Shown: piece by piece, positions 21,635-30,354 of the stretch | How positions within the stretch are numbered: the first letter of the stretch is position 1 | How the letters are laid out: every line of letters begins with the position of its first letter | Origin: an uncultured Alphaproteobacteria bacterium | GTDB lineage: Bacteria; Pseudomonadota; Alphaproteobacteria; HIMB59; GCA-002718135 | Assembly (NCBI GenBank): GCA_902595425.1 | Contig: CACJPV010000001.1 | Coordinates: 186,001 to 250,000, forward strand | Length of the DNA: 64,000 nucleotides | Direction of reading: 5' to 3' | The notes under the pieces: model-generated | The model's database searches: none | What the model was told of the DNA's origin: nothing | What the model saw: the letters and a program-made list of their open reading frames with translations, nothing else | Translations under genes and position numbers: made by a program

Positions 21635-22384
21635 CTATACTGCCAACGATTCTAATACATCATCACTAACATCAAAATTTGATGATACTGCTTGCACATC
21701 TTCGTTTTCCTCTAAAATATTTAATAACTTAAAAAGTATTTCTGCTTTATCTTTTGAAACAGAAATCTCATTTTCACTTTTCCAAATTAGTCCAGTAAAA
21801 TTTGTGGGCCCAAATTTATCAGTAATTTTTTGGTTAAGTTGATGTAAAATTTTTTGATCACAATAAATGATATATTCATCATCATTAAGCTCATAATCTT
21901 CAGATCCATTTTCTATAATAAATTCAAAAAGCTCTTCTTCATCAATATTATTTTTATTTAAAGTGATACTTCCAAGCCTTTTAAAACCAAAACTCACACT
22001 TCCTGTCTCACCAAGATTGCCGCCATATTTGCTAAAAGTAGATCTTACTTCTGCGGCCGTTCTATTTTTATTATTTGTAAGTGCTTCAACTATTATAGCT
22101 ACACCATCAGGACCATAACCCTCATATCTAACCTCTTCATAATTACTATCAGGATCATTGCCTTCACCTTTTTTAATTGCTCTTTCAATATTTTCTTTTG
22201 GCATATTAAGAGATTTTGCAGAGCCAACTGCAGATCTTAATCTTATATTTGTATCAGGATCTGGCCCACCCTCTTTTACTGCCACTGAAATTTCTCTGCC
22301 TAACCGTGAAAAAATTTTTGCTCTCTTCTTATCCTGAGCACCTTTGCGATGCATAATATTTTTAAATTTGGAATGTCCAGCCAT
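21635..22384 (-). CDS. yebC: YebC/PmpR-family protein (TACO1 type)
   Basis: A 249-residue protein with the strongly conserved N-terminus 'MAGHSKFKNIMHRKGAQDKK' and the later 'YEGYGPDGVAIIVEALTNNK'. The family was first described as transcriptional regulators, and some members relieve ribosome stalling, so the molecular role differs between reports. It heads a likely operon with the nuclease-like gene and tolQRAB-pal. Confidence 0.95.
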   Translation of the reverse strand: MAGHSKFKNIMHRKGAQDKKRAKIFSRLGREISVAVKEGGPDPDTNIRLRSAVGSAKSLNMPKENIERAIKKGEGNDPDSNYEEVRYEGYGPDGVAIIVEALTNNKNRTAAEVRSTFSKYGGNLGETGSVSFGFKRLGSITLNKNNIDEEELFEFIIENGSEDYELNDDEYIIYCDQKILHQLNQKITDKFGPTNFTGLIWKSENEISVSKDKAEILFKLLNILEENEDVQAVSSNFDVSDDVLESLAV

Positions 22385-22462
22385 AATTCTCTATAAATAT
22401 GTTCTACGTTGTCAGTAAAGTAATTTAAGTAAAAGAATAATGTGGCATATATATGTAATTTT

Positions 22463-23251
22463 TTATATTTCAAAGGGCACTATTTTCAAAGATAAACCAG
22501 TACTATCCTCAGTTTCCACGAATGTGCCACATATATTTATCCTTTCACTAGCAGGAAAAAATCTAACTTCAGATCTATAACCTTTTACAAATCCATGAAT
22601 CGGACTTTCTTTATCCATACCAATTACTGAATTATAATCTCCTGTCATTCCAACATCAGTTTGATAAGCAGTTCCAGCATCAAGTATTCTGGCATCAGAA
22701 GTCGGTACATGAGTATGGGTACCAAGAATAGCTGATACTTTACCGTCAAAATAATGGCCAAAAGCATTCTTCTCGGATGTTGCCTCTCCATGCATATCAA
22801 TAAAAATTGCATTACAGGTAGATCCTAGTTTTTCTCTTTGTAATAAGTTTTTTGTTGCACTAAAAGGGTCATCTAAAGAAAGTCCCATAAAGAGTCTCAA
22901 CATTACCTGAATAATTAAAATTTTTTTATCATTTTGTAACGTCAGTTCGTAGAATCCTTTACCTGGAACACCACTTGGATAGTTCAAGGCTCTAATAATT
23001 TTTGGGCACTCTTCAATATACGACAACATCTCTCTCTGATCCCATGCATGATTTCCCAAAGTTATTGCATCAACACCAGCATCCAAAAGTTGATTTGCAA
23101 TTTTTTTTGTAAGACCAAAGCCAGCAGCTGCATTTTCAGCATTAACTATTAATGCGTCTGGCTCATATTCATTTTTAATTTTTGGAATTGACTCAATGAA
23201 TTTATGTCTAGCTTCTTTTCCTACTATATCTCCAATAAAAACTATTTTCAT
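22463..23251 (-). CDS. YmdB-family metallophosphoesterase (TIGR00282 type)
   Basis: A 262-residue calcineurin-like phosphoesterase. It opens with 'KIVFIGDIVGKEARHKF' (metal ligand Asp8), then 'VNAENAAAGFGLT', 'GNHAWDQ' and 'DMHGEATSEKNAFGHYFDGK', with 'GTHTHVPTSDA' near the C-terminus. Bacillus YmdB hydrolyses cyclic nucleotides and affects biofilm choice; the role in alphaproteobacteria is not settled. It overlaps the 5-formyl-THF cyclo-ligase gene by 4 bp. Confidence 0.9.
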   Translation of the reverse strand: MKIVFIGDIVGKEARHKFIESIPKIKNEYEPDALIVNAENAAAGFGLTKKIANQLLDAGVDAITLGNHAWDQREMLSYIEECPKIIRALNYPSGVPGKGFYELTLQNDKKILIIQVMLRLFMGLSLDDPFSATKNLLQREKLGSTCNAIFIDMHGEATSEKNAFGHYFDGKVSAILGTHTHVPTSDARILDAGTAYQTDVGMTGDYNSVIGMDKESPIHGFVKGYRSEVRFFPASERINICGTFVETEDSTGLSLKIVPFEI

Positions 23252-23829
23252 AAAAAGTTGTATAATTGTTTTTCAGTCAAAACAAAATCTAATTTGTAAT
23301 CAAAAAATTCTCTTGGTAATTTATTTTGCTTTTGATCATCAAAAGCAAATCCTACTGAATAAAATTTCAAATTTAATTTATTAAATTTTGCAAAAGTTCT
23401 ATCATAAAAACCGCCTCCATACCCCAATCGAAATCCTTTTAAATCAAATCCTAAACATGGTACGAAAAATAATTGAGGTATTACATCTTTATTATCATTT
23501 ATAGGTTCAGGAATATTAAATTTTCCTAATTTAAAACTATTTTTTGCATCAACTGTTTTGAAATTTAATTGGTCTGAATTTTTACCTATTACTGGAAATG
23601 ATAAATTTTTTCCTAATTCCATAATTTTATTATTTAATTGATCTGTAGAAATTTCTGAACGTATGGACACGAAACTAGCAACGTCTTGAATTTTTTCAAA
23701 GTCTATAAATTCTCTTAATTGATCAAAAACTTTATAATTAAATTCAACATCCACATTTTTTTTAATTTTCTCTCTTTTTTTAATTAAGATTTTTCTCAAA
23801 TCTTTTTTTTGAGAAACAAGTATATTCAT
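23248..23829 (-). CDS. 5-formyltetrahydrofolate cyclo-ligase
   Basis: Converts 5-formyl-THF to 5,10-methenyl-THF with ATP, recovering a stored folate form. The 193-residue length is normal. An N-terminal basic stretch 'DLRKILIKKREKIKK' and the C-terminal 'GFRLGYGGGFYDRTF' are the family signatures. It overlaps zapA (4 bp) upstream and the YmdB gene (4 bp) downstream. In many proteobacteria 6S RNA is encoded between zapA and this gene; here there is no room. Relevant to the folate-based C1 genes at 36-54 kb. Confidence 0.92.
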   Translation of the reverse strand: MNILVSQKKDLRKILIKKREKIKKNVDVEFNYKVFDQLREFIDFEKIQDVASFVSIRSEISTDQLNNKIMELGKNLSFPVIGKNSDQLNFKTVDAKNSFKLGKFNIPEPINDNKDVIPQLFFVPCLGFDLKGFRLGYGGGFYDRTFAKFNKLNLKFYSVGFAFDDQKQNKLPREFFDYKLDFVLTEKQLYNFL

Positions 23830-24242
23830 TTTGCAATATTATTTTTAATTTCAAAAAGTTCACTAAGAAGTTCGTCTACAATATTTTCAAATTTAGCAAA
23901 TTCTTCATTCTTAGTATTTAATTCTGAATTAAGTTTTTTTAGCTTTTTATTAATTTCTTGAGACTCTTTAATTTTAAAATCAATTTCTTTTTTTAATAAT
24001 TCATAATCATCTTCTTTTGCTTTCATCTTATCTTTTAGCGTATTAATATCTTCTATTGAGTCTTGAAGCTCTAAACTTATTAAAGTTGCAATCTTAAGAT
24101 CACTAACTTTACCATGCAAATGAGAAAATTTATTCCAGTTACTATTCAATATTTCTACAGCTTTTAAAATTCTTTGTTTTTCTTCTTCTCTATATGATAA
24201 TTTTAGTTTTTGATTAAAAACATTTACCTCCATATCAGGCAT
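23826..24242 (-). CDS. zapA: Cell division protein ZapA-like
   Basis: A 138-residue protein whose first 75 residues fit ZapA ('MEVNVFNQKLKLSYREEE', then 'LKIATLISLELQDSIEDI'). A long coiled coil follows (about 75-135), longer than in E. coli ZapA (109 residues). ZapA bundles FtsZ filaments at the division site. It overlaps the small coiled-coil gene upstream by 8 bp. Confidence 0.8.
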   Translation of the reverse strand: MPDMEVNVFNQKLKLSYREEEKQRILKAVEILNSNWNKFSHLHGKVSDLKIATLISLELQDSIEDINTLKDKMKAKEDDYELLKKEIDFKIKESQEINKKLKKLNSELNTKNEEFAKFENIVDELLSELFEIKNNIAK

Positions 24243-24429
24243 TCTGCTCCTTTAAAGACCCTTCCAATTCTTCTGCAATCTCGTTGATACCTTTTTTTAA
24301 CCTTGTGATTTCTTCATCAAGTTGTTCAAATTTTTTTTTAGATACGTAATTATGGTCTATATTTTCAGTAATATATTTTATTTCTTTGATTGTTTTTTTT
24401 AATAGAGATATTTTTTCTTCAATTTTCAT
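24235..24429 (-). CDS. Small coiled-coil protein upstream of zapA (DUF4164-like)
   Basis: With the ATG at 24429 this encodes 64 residues, nearly all predicted coiled coil ('KIEEKISLLKKTIKEIK', 'EQLDEEITRLKKGINEIAEE'). A longer frame reaches 24531, but it would overlap the transketolase start and adds no coiled coil, so I reject that start. In alphaproteobacteria a small coiled-coil DUF4164-type gene often precedes zapA, next to tkt, which fits. A role with ZapA in division is inference. Confidence 0.6.
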   Translation of the reverse strand: MKIEEKISLLKKTIKEIKYITENIDHNYVSKKKFEQLDEEITRLKKGINEIAEELEGSLKEQNA

Positions 24430-24514
24430 ATTTTTTTTTATAATTCGATTATTTAAAAATGTCACTTTATTGCATCCAAATATTAGTGTAAAAGACTGAA
24501 AATACCGAGGAAAT

Positions 24515-26491
24515 TTGAATAATAATAACACAACATCTCAAAAACTATCTCAATTAGCCAATTGTATACGTTTTTTATCAATTGACGCTGTTCAAAAAGC
24601 AAATTCTGGTCACCCAGGAATGCCTATGGGTATGGCTGATATTGCAACAGTTTTATTCAAAAATCATTTAAAATTTAACCCAAATGATCCAAAATGGATT
24701 GATAGAGATAGATTTGTTTTATCAAATGGTCATGGCTCTATGCTTCTATATTCAATTTTATATTTAACTGGTTATAAAGATATCAACTTAAATGATATTA
24801 AAAACTTTAGACAATTAGGTTCCCCTACAGCAGGACATCCTGAATTTGGAGAACTAGAGGGAATTGAAACAACAACAGGCCCTCTCTCACAAGGATTATC
24901 AAATGCTGTTGGATTTGCAATGGCTGAAAGCAAGCTTTCATCGACTTTGGGTAAAGATTGCATAGATCACAATACTTATGTTTTTGCAGGAGATGGTTGC
25001 CTGATGGAAGGCTTAAGTCATGAAGCATGTAGTTTAGCAGGTCATCTAAAATTAAATAAGCTTATCGTTTTCTTTGATGATAATTCGATCTCAATAGATG
25101 GCCCAATTTCTTTGAGTACCAGTGATAATGTTGAAGCAAGGTTTAAATCATATGGTTGGAAAGTTTTAAAGATAGATGGTCACGATCATGAAGAAATAGA
25201 TGAAGCAATTAATAAAGCTAAAACTTCTAACATGCCTACAATAATTTTTTGTAAAACAAAAATTGGATTTGGTTCACCTAACAAAGAAGCTAGCTCTGCT
25301 TCCCATGGATCACCTTTGGGAGAAGAAGAAGTAAATCTCACTCGAAAAAAATTAGAATGGAGTAACGAAGAATTTATAATTCCTGAAGAACTTCTTTATG
25401 AATGGAGAAGTTTTGCAAAAAGAAATGAAGAAATTATAAATAAATGGAAAAATAAAAATACCAATTTTATTAATTCAACTAAATACAAAAAATTTTTTGA
25501 TACAAATTTGGATAATGAGATAAAAAAAGAAATTGTAAATTTTAAAATAACATATGCAAATGATCAGACAAAATATGCAACTCGAAAAGCTAGTGAAAAC
25601 TCACTAAAATTACTTAATAACCATATAGAAAATTTTTTAGGTGGCTCTGCAGATTTAACAGGATCAAATAATACTAAAACAAAAGATATGAATATTTTTA
25701 ATGCTGAAAACTATAGTGGTGGCTATGTTTACTATGGCATAAGAGAGCATGCCATGGCAGGCATTATGAATGGCTTGGCCTTACATGGAGGTATAAAAGC
25801 GTATGGGGGGACATTTTTAGTTTTTTCTGATTATTGTAGACCCTCAATTAGATTATCTGCTTTAATGAAACTGCCTGTGGTTTATGTTATGACCCATGAC
25901 TCTATAGGTCTTGGTGAGGATGGTCCTACACATCAACCCGTTGAACATCTAGCAGCCTTAAGAGCAATTCCTAATTTAAATGTAATAAGACCATGTGATA
26001 TAATTGAGACTATTGAGGCCTGGGAAATTGCACTTGAAACTAAGGGACCAACAATTTTAGCGTTAACAAGACAAGGTTTACCTACAAATAAAAGAGAAAC
26101 TTATAATGAAAACTTGGTGCTAAAAGGTGCTTATATCATAAAAAATCACACAGAACATGATGCCTCAATTTTTGCATCTGGTTCAGAAGTTGAAATTGCA
26201 GTTTCAGCTTCAGCAAAATTAAAAGAATTTAATATTAATCTTAGGGTAATATCTTTTCCTTCAATGGAACTTTTTGAAATGCAAGATTCAAAATATAAAA
26301 AAGAAATAATTGATAACAAACCAAAGTTTGCGGTTGAAGCTGGCGTAATTAATGGGTGGGAAAAATATATAGAGGATGACAATTTCATTGGAATGAAATC
26401 TTTTGGTGCAAGTGGGCCTTATAGAGATGTTTATAACCATTTTGGTATTACTGATGAGCATATTTGTGAAAAAATTAAAAATAAGTTATGA
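24515..26491 (+). CDS. tkt: Transketolase
   Basis: ThDP enzyme moving two-carbon units in the non-oxidative pentose phosphate pathway. The 658 residues show 'NSGHPGMPMGMADIA' near the N-terminus, the ThDP motif from 'GDGCLMEGLSHEACSLAGHL', 'REHAMAGIMNG' and 'GEDGPTHQPVEHLAALRA'. The start is a TTG with GAGG at 24507-24510, five bases upstream; no ATG fits the conserved N-terminus. It begins a plus-strand run with gap, a small unknown gene, efp and suhB. Confidence 0.96.
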   Translation: MNNNNTTSQKLSQLANCIRFLSIDAVQKANSGHPGMPMGMADIATVLFKNHLKFNPNDPKWIDRDRFVLSNGHGSMLLYSILYLTGYKDINLNDIKNFRQLGSPTAGHPEFGELEGIETTTGPLSQGLSNAVGFAMAESKLSSTLGKDCIDHNTYVFAGDGCLMEGLSHEACSLAGHLKLNKLIVFFDDNSISIDGPISLSTSDNVEARFKSYGWKVLKIDGHDHEEIDEAINKAKTSNMPTIIFCKTKIGFGSPNKEASSASHGSPLGEEEVNLTRKKLEWSNEEFIIPEELLYEWRSFAKRNEEIINKWKNKNTNFINSTKYKKFFDTNLDNEIKKEIVNFKITYANDQTKYATRKASENSLKLLNNHIENFLGGSADLTGSNNTKTKDMNIFNAENYSGGYVYYGIREHAMAGIMNGLALHGGIKAYGGTFLVFSDYCRPSIRLSALMKLPVVYVMTHDSIGLGEDGPTHQPVEHLAALRAIPNLNVIRPCDIIETIEAWEIALETKGPTILALTRQGLPTNKRETYNENLVLKGAYIIKNHTEHDASIFASGSEVEIAVSASAKLKEFNINLRVISFPSMELFEMQDSKYKKEIIDNKPKFAVEAGVINGWEKYIEDDNFIGMKSFGASGPYRDVYNHFGITDEHICEKIKNKL

Positions 26492-26510
26492 ATAATAGAG
26501 AGGATTTGAA

Positions 26511-27515
26511 ATGAAGGTAGCGATTAATGGTTTTGGAAGAATTGGAAAATTAGTTTTTAGAGCTTTTTTAGAAAAAAATCTAAAAGGTGTAGAAATTGTA
26601 GCTATAAATGAACTTGGTAGTTTGGACTCAAGTTTACATTTAATGAAGTTTGATAGCATTCACGGACAACTTCCTTTAGAAATTAAAAAAACTAGCAAAG
26701 GTCTAAAATATAAAAATAAAGAAATTAAATGTTTTAGTGAAAGAGACCCAAAAAATCTTCCTTGGAAACAACTTAAAGTAGATACTGTTTTAGAATGTAG
26801 TGGAGTTTTTGCAAGTAAGGAAAAAGCGAGTTCGCACTTAACTGCAGGAGCAAAAAAAGTTATTATTTCTGCACCAGGTTCAAATGTAGATGCTACTATT
26901 GTTCAAGGTGTTAATAATAATATCTTGAAAAGTAACCACAATATTATTTCAAATGGATCTTGTACAACAAATTGTTTGGCGCCAGTAGCAATGGTTCTTG
27001 ATCAATCTGTTGGTATTGAAAGTGGTTTTATGACAACAATTCATAGCTACACAGGCGATCAAAGAACTGTTGATCAGACTCATAGCGATCTAAGAAGAGC
27101 AAGAGGAGCCGCTATTTCAATGATACCTACTTCAACTGGAGCAGCAAAAGCATTAAGTTTAGTTTTACCTAAATTAAAAGGTAGATTAGACGGAACAGCT
27201 ATTAGAGTTCCAACTCCAAATGTTTCACTGATAGATTTTACGTTCACATCTAAGAAAAAAACATCTGTTGAAAAAATAAATAATTTTGTAATTAAAGCAG
27301 CAAAATCAAAACAACTAAAAAATATTTTAACCACGAACAACCTACCACTGGTATCAATTGATTTTAATCATAATTCTAGCAGTTCTATTTTTGACTTAAC
27401 TCAAACTCAGGTTGTTAATGAAAAATTTTGTAGAGTATTGTCTTGGTATGATAATGAATGGGGTTTTTCTAACAGAATGATTGATACAATGCTTGATTTC
27501 AAAAAATTCTTATAG
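26511..27515 (+). CDS. gap: Glyceraldehyde-3-phosphate dehydrogenase
   Basis: Oxidises and phosphorylates glyceraldehyde 3-phosphate with NAD(P). The 334 residues have 'NGFGRIGKLVFRAF' at 6-19, the catalytic cysteine in 'SNGSCTTNCLAPV' (Cys151), the phosphate-binding 'TIHSYTGDQ' and C-terminal 'SWYDNEWGFSNRM'. Some segments ('LPLVSIDFNH') recall erythrose-4-phosphate dehydrogenase, but 'HSYTGDQ' favours GAPDH. GAGAGGA precedes the ATG. No pgk follows, although tkt-gap-pgk is the common alphaproteobacterial order. Confidence 0.94.
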   Translation: MKVAINGFGRIGKLVFRAFLEKNLKGVEIVAINELGSLDSSLHLMKFDSIHGQLPLEIKKTSKGLKYKNKEIKCFSERDPKNLPWKQLKVDTVLECSGVFASKEKASSHLTAGAKKVIISAPGSNVDATIVQGVNNNILKSNHNIISNGSCTTNCLAPVAMVLDQSVGIESGFMTTIHSYTGDQRTVDQTHSDLRRARGAAISMIPTSTGAAKALSLVLPKLKGRLDGTAIRVPTPNVSLIDFTFTSKKKTSVEKINNFVIKAAKSKQLKNILTTNNLPLVSIDFNHNSSSSIFDLTQTQVVNEKFCRVLSWYDNEWGFSNRMIDTMLDFKKFL

Positions 27516-27944
27516 GTGAAAAAGAAACCTTACGCTTTTACTGTAAATACACTCAATCAAGCTGAAGTTATTATTTTAGATGCAAAAACCTATAAAATAA
27601 AACCTATTCTACATTTTAAAAACTATATTTTAAAAGGCTTTGGTCAAGATTTTATTTTTACTTTTCAAGAAGTATTAAAGTTAAAATTTGGCAATACTAG
27701 TTTTAAAATTTTTGTAGATTGTGGTTTTGATATTGGTCTAAGTATTAAAATGGCTACAAAAAAAATTGATTTTATAAAACTCAGAGGAAATCTAGCTATT
27801 TTAAAAAAAGTTAAAAACATAGCGGATAAAAATAGGGTTTTATTAAATCCATCTTTTAATATAGTAGACTGCAGAAATTTAAAAAATATTAACTTAAAAA
27901 TTAAAAAATTATACAGTAGGAAAATAAATGAAAATAGACGGTAA
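27516..27944 (+). CDS. Conserved-looking hypothetical protein between gap and efp
   Basis: A 142-residue protein starting with GTG immediately after the gap stop, overlapping efp by 17 bp. It is rich in Lys, Ile and Phe, with no signal peptide or clear TM helix. The segment 'FKIFVDCGFDIGLSIKMATK' followed by 'IDFIKLRGN' recalls, from memory, an uncharacterised alphaproteobacterial family with a conserved 'DCG' motif found near pgk/fba/efp. I cannot assign a function. The tight packing between two housekeeping genes argues that it is real. Confidence 0.65.
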   Translation: MKKKPYAFTVNTLNQAEVIILDAKTYKIKPILHFKNYILKGFGQDFIFTFQEVLKLKFGNTSFKIFVDCGFDIGLSIKMATKKIDFIKLRGNLAILKKVKNIADKNRVLLNPSFNIVDCRNLKNINLKIKKLYSRKINENRR

Positions 27945-28497
27945 TCAAATAAAAGTTGGAAATTTATTAGAGATAAATTCTAAACTTTGGCGTGTTTTAA
28001 AAACTCAACATACTCAACCAGGTAAAGGTGGTGCATATTTGCAAGTAGAGATGAAAGAAATACGTGATGGTACAAAAATGAATGAGAGATTTAGATCTTC
28101 AGAGAGTGTTGAAAGGGCAATACTTGATGAAAAACTATGTCAATATTTATACTCAGAAGATAATAAGTTTGTTTTCATGGATAATACAACATATGAACAG
28201 ATTGAAATTGGAGATGATATAATATCAAAAGATCAATCAAAATTTCTTATTGAAAATGAGAGTATCAATTTGCAATTTTACGAAGGATTAGTTGTTGGTA
28301 TAGAATTACCTGATAATGTAACTCTTAAAGTTGAAGAAACAGAAGCGGTAGTAAAAGGTCAAACTGCTGCTTCTTCTTATAAACCTGCAATTTTAACTGG
28401 TGGAATTAAAACTTCTGTGCCACCTTTTATTTCAACAGAAGACTATATTGTAATAAGCACGGCTGACTCAAGTTATATTGAAAAAGCAAAAAAATAA
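27928..28497 (+). CDS. efp: Translation elongation factor P
   Basis: Stimulates peptide bond formation at proline stretches. The 189 residues give the three beta-barrel domains; the acceptor-loop lysine is Lys33 in 'QPGKGGAYLQVEMK', the position modified with beta-lysine in bacteria having EpmA/EpmB. The C-terminal 'GGIKTSVPPFISTEDYIVIS' is typical. An AGGAAAA run at 27918-27924 precedes the ATG. It overlaps suhB by one base. No epmA or epmB is in the window. Confidence 0.96.
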   Translation: MKIDGNQIKVGNLLEINSKLWRVLKTQHTQPGKGGAYLQVEMKEIRDGTKMNERFRSSESVERAILDEKLCQYLYSEDNKFVFMDNTTYEQIEIGDDIISKDQSKFLIENESINLQFYEGLVVGIELPDNVTLKVEETEAVVKGQTAASSYKPAILTGGIKTSVPPFISTEDYIVISTADSSYIEKAKK

Positions 28498-29273
28498 TGT
28501 TGCCACCCACAATAAATATCTTTGAAAAAGCTGCTAGAAAAGCAGGTAAAATTCTTACTCGAGATTTTGGTGAAATAGAAAATTTACAAATTCAATCTAA
28601 GAGTGTTGGTGATTTTGTTACAAATGCAGATATAAAAGTCGAAAATTCATTATTAGAAACATTAAGGTATTACTATCCAAATGCTAATTATATTACTGAA
28701 GAATCAGGCTCTATTGAAGGTAAGGGAGAAACTATTATAATAGACCCAATTGATGGTACTTCAAATTTTATTCATGGAATTCCTCATGTTGGAATATCAA
28801 TTGGAAAAATCATAAATAATCAAATTACAGACGGTATTATTTTTAACCCTATTTTGAATGAATTTTTTTGGTCTTCAAATGGCAAAGGAGCATGGTGTAA
28901 TAACAGCAGAATTAGGGTTTCAAAGAGACAAGAATTATCAAATTGTCTTATAGGAACTGGGGCTCCGTTTGGAAATAGAATTTATGATAAATATTATAGT
29001 GATTTAAAAAATATTTCAAAACTGACTGCGGGTATAAGACGTTTAGGTGCTGCTTCAATTGATTTGGCATACGTCGCCTCTGGTAAAATTGATGCTTTTT
29101 GGGAAAAAGATTTAAATTTATGGGACATTTGTGCTGGTATTTTACTTGTTAAAGAAGCTGGCGGCAGGGTGACTGACATAAATGGCAAGGATTGGAGTCC
29201 TGAAACTCGGGACGTTTTGGCATCAAACACTCTCATTCATGATAAATTGATTGAAAATCTAACTTTACTTTAA
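28497..29273 (+). CDS. suhB: Inositol monophosphatase family protein
   Basis: Mg-dependent phosphatase of the IMPase/SuhB family. The 258 residues contain the metal site Glu68-Glu69 in 'ITEESGS', 'IDPIDGTSNFIHGIPH' at 82-97 and 'LWDICAGILLVKEAGG' near 210-225. Substrates in related bacteria include myo-inositol phosphate; SuhB also has RNA-processing roles in E. coli. The start overlaps the efp stop (TAATG). efp-suhB adjacency is conserved in alphaproteobacteria. Confidence 0.92.
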   Translation: MLPPTINIFEKAARKAGKILTRDFGEIENLQIQSKSVGDFVTNADIKVENSLLETLRYYYPNANYITEESGSIEGKGETIIIDPIDGTSNFIHGIPHVGISIGKIINNQITDGIIFNPILNEFFWSSNGKGAWCNNSRIRVSKRQELSNCLIGTGAPFGNRIYDKYYSDLKNISKLTAGIRRLGAASIDLAYVASGKIDAFWEKDLNLWDICAGILLVKEAGGRVTDINGKDWSPETRDVLASNTLIHDKLIENLTLL

Positions 29274-29299
29274 AGAAGATATAAATATAAGACAAAATT

Positions 29300-29521
29300 A
29301 TGAAAAAAAACCTACATCCCAACTATCATGAAATTAACGTAGTCATGACTGATGGAAGTTCATTTAAAACTAGATCTACTTGGGGTAAAGAAAATGATAC
29401 TTTAAAACTTGAAATAGACCCAAAATCCCATCCCGCTTGGACTGGGGGCAAGGCTAATATTAATGAATCAGAAGGTCAAGTTGCTAGATTTCAAAAAAGA
29501 TTCAAAGATTTAAAAGTTTAG
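29300..29521 (+). CDS. rpmE: 50S ribosomal protein L31 (bL31)
   Basis: A 73-residue protein with '[19 protein letters not shown]', '[10 protein letters not shown]' and '[15 protein letters not shown]', matching the alphaproteobacterial bL31 form. It lacks the zinc-binding cysteines of the C+ type. Its last 4 bp overlap the convergent DUF1192 gene. Confidence 0.95.
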   Translation: MKKNLHPNYHEINVVMTDGSSFKTRSTWGKENDTLKLEIDPKSHPAWTGGKANINESEGQVARFQKRFKDLKV

Positions 29522-29706
29522 ATTTTGTCAAACAATTTTTTAGCTTCTATTAAATGAAGCGACTTTTTTTCAATCTCTTGTTGAACCCTTAAAATTTCCT
29601 CATTTAACTCTGTTATGTATTTTTCTAAGTCCTCCAAGCTAAAATCGTCAAGATTTAAATTTTTTATAGACCTTTTAACATCATTGTATTCTAAAAATTC
29701 AGTCAT
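29518..29706 (-). CDS. DUF1192-like small coiled-coil protein
   Basis: A 62-residue protein with '[20 protein letters not shown]' followed by a helix of heptads, the pattern I recall for alphaproteobacterial DUF1192 proteins (an L-D-x-L-S-x-E-E-L segment then coiled coil). The function is unknown. It converges on rpmE with a 4-bp overlap. DUF1192 genes are commonly near DUF1013/trcR, as here. Confidence 0.65.
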   Translation of the reverse strand: MTEFLEYNDVKRSIKNLNLDDFSLEDLEKYITELNEEILRVQQEIEKKSLHLIEAKKLFDKI

Positions 29707-29775
29707 ATTTAATTATTTTATATAAAATTTTTTCAAAATATTTATAAGAGTTTTTTTTAATTAAAAGGACTAAAT

Positions 29776-30354
29776 ATGAAATTACCCCTAATGCCAAAAG
29801 CAACAGCTATATGGTTAATTGATAATACGTCTCTTTCATTTACACAAATCTCAGAGTTTTGCGGTCTTCACGAGATGGAAATTCAGGGAATTGCTGATGG
29901 AGAGGTTTCAGTTGGAATGCGTGGTTTCGATCCTATTGACAATAGACAACTTACCAGAGAAGAGATAAAGAGATGTGAAGATGACAGCGCTGCAAGATTA
30001 CAGCTTATCTCATCTGATGTAATAGAGTCTTTACCTCCAAGAAAAAAAGATACAAAATACACTCCTCTGTCCTTAAGACAGGATAAACCTTATGCTATCT
30101 TATGGTTAATAAAAAGATACCCATCAGAATTAAGTAGCTCACAAATAGCAAAGTTAACTGGTTCTACAAAGAACACAGTAGAGGCTATAAAAAATGGAAC
30201 ATATAGAGAGGCTGTACTTGAGGCAAAAAGCCCAATGGATAGTGGATTGTGCACATACCTAGATCTTGAAAAAGCATTAAATAGATCAAAAAATAAAAAA
30301 GATAGGGAAGAAAAAGAAAAAGCAAAACTAACTGAGGAAAACCAAACTAATTAA
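29776..30354 (+). CDS. trcR: Cell-cycle transcriptional regulator TrcR (DUF1013)
   Basis: A 192-residue protein that matches DUF1013: 'MPKATAIWLIDNTSLSFTQI', 'FCGLHEMEIQGIADGEV' and the second helix-turn-helix-like unit 'YAILWLIKRYPSELSSSQIA'. In Caulobacter the homologue TrcR takes part in cell-cycle transcription. The C-terminal 25 residues are a charged Lys/Glu tail. AAAAGGA at 29764-29770 is a good ribosome-binding site. It overlaps the convergent DUF2878 gene by 8 bp. Confidence 0.88.
   Translation: MKLPLMPKATAIWLIDNTSLSFTQISEFCGLHEMEIQGIADGEVSVGMRGFDPIDNRQLTREEIKRCEDDSAARLQLISSDVIESLPPRKKDTKYTPLSLRQDKPYAILWLIKRYPSELSSSQIAKLTGSTKNTVEAIKNGTYREAVLEAKSPMDSGLCTYLDLEKALNRSKNKKDREEKEKAKLTEENQTN

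Noticed and set aside
23820..23835. Expected 6S RNA gene between zapA and the 5-formyl-THF cyclo-ligase
   Set aside because: The two genes overlap by 4 bp, so no RNA gene fits here.
24430..24531. Longer N-terminus for the coiled-coil gene before zapA
   Set aside because: It would overlap the transketolase start and adds a hydrophobic, AT-driven sequence; the ATG at 24429 gives the expected coiled coil.
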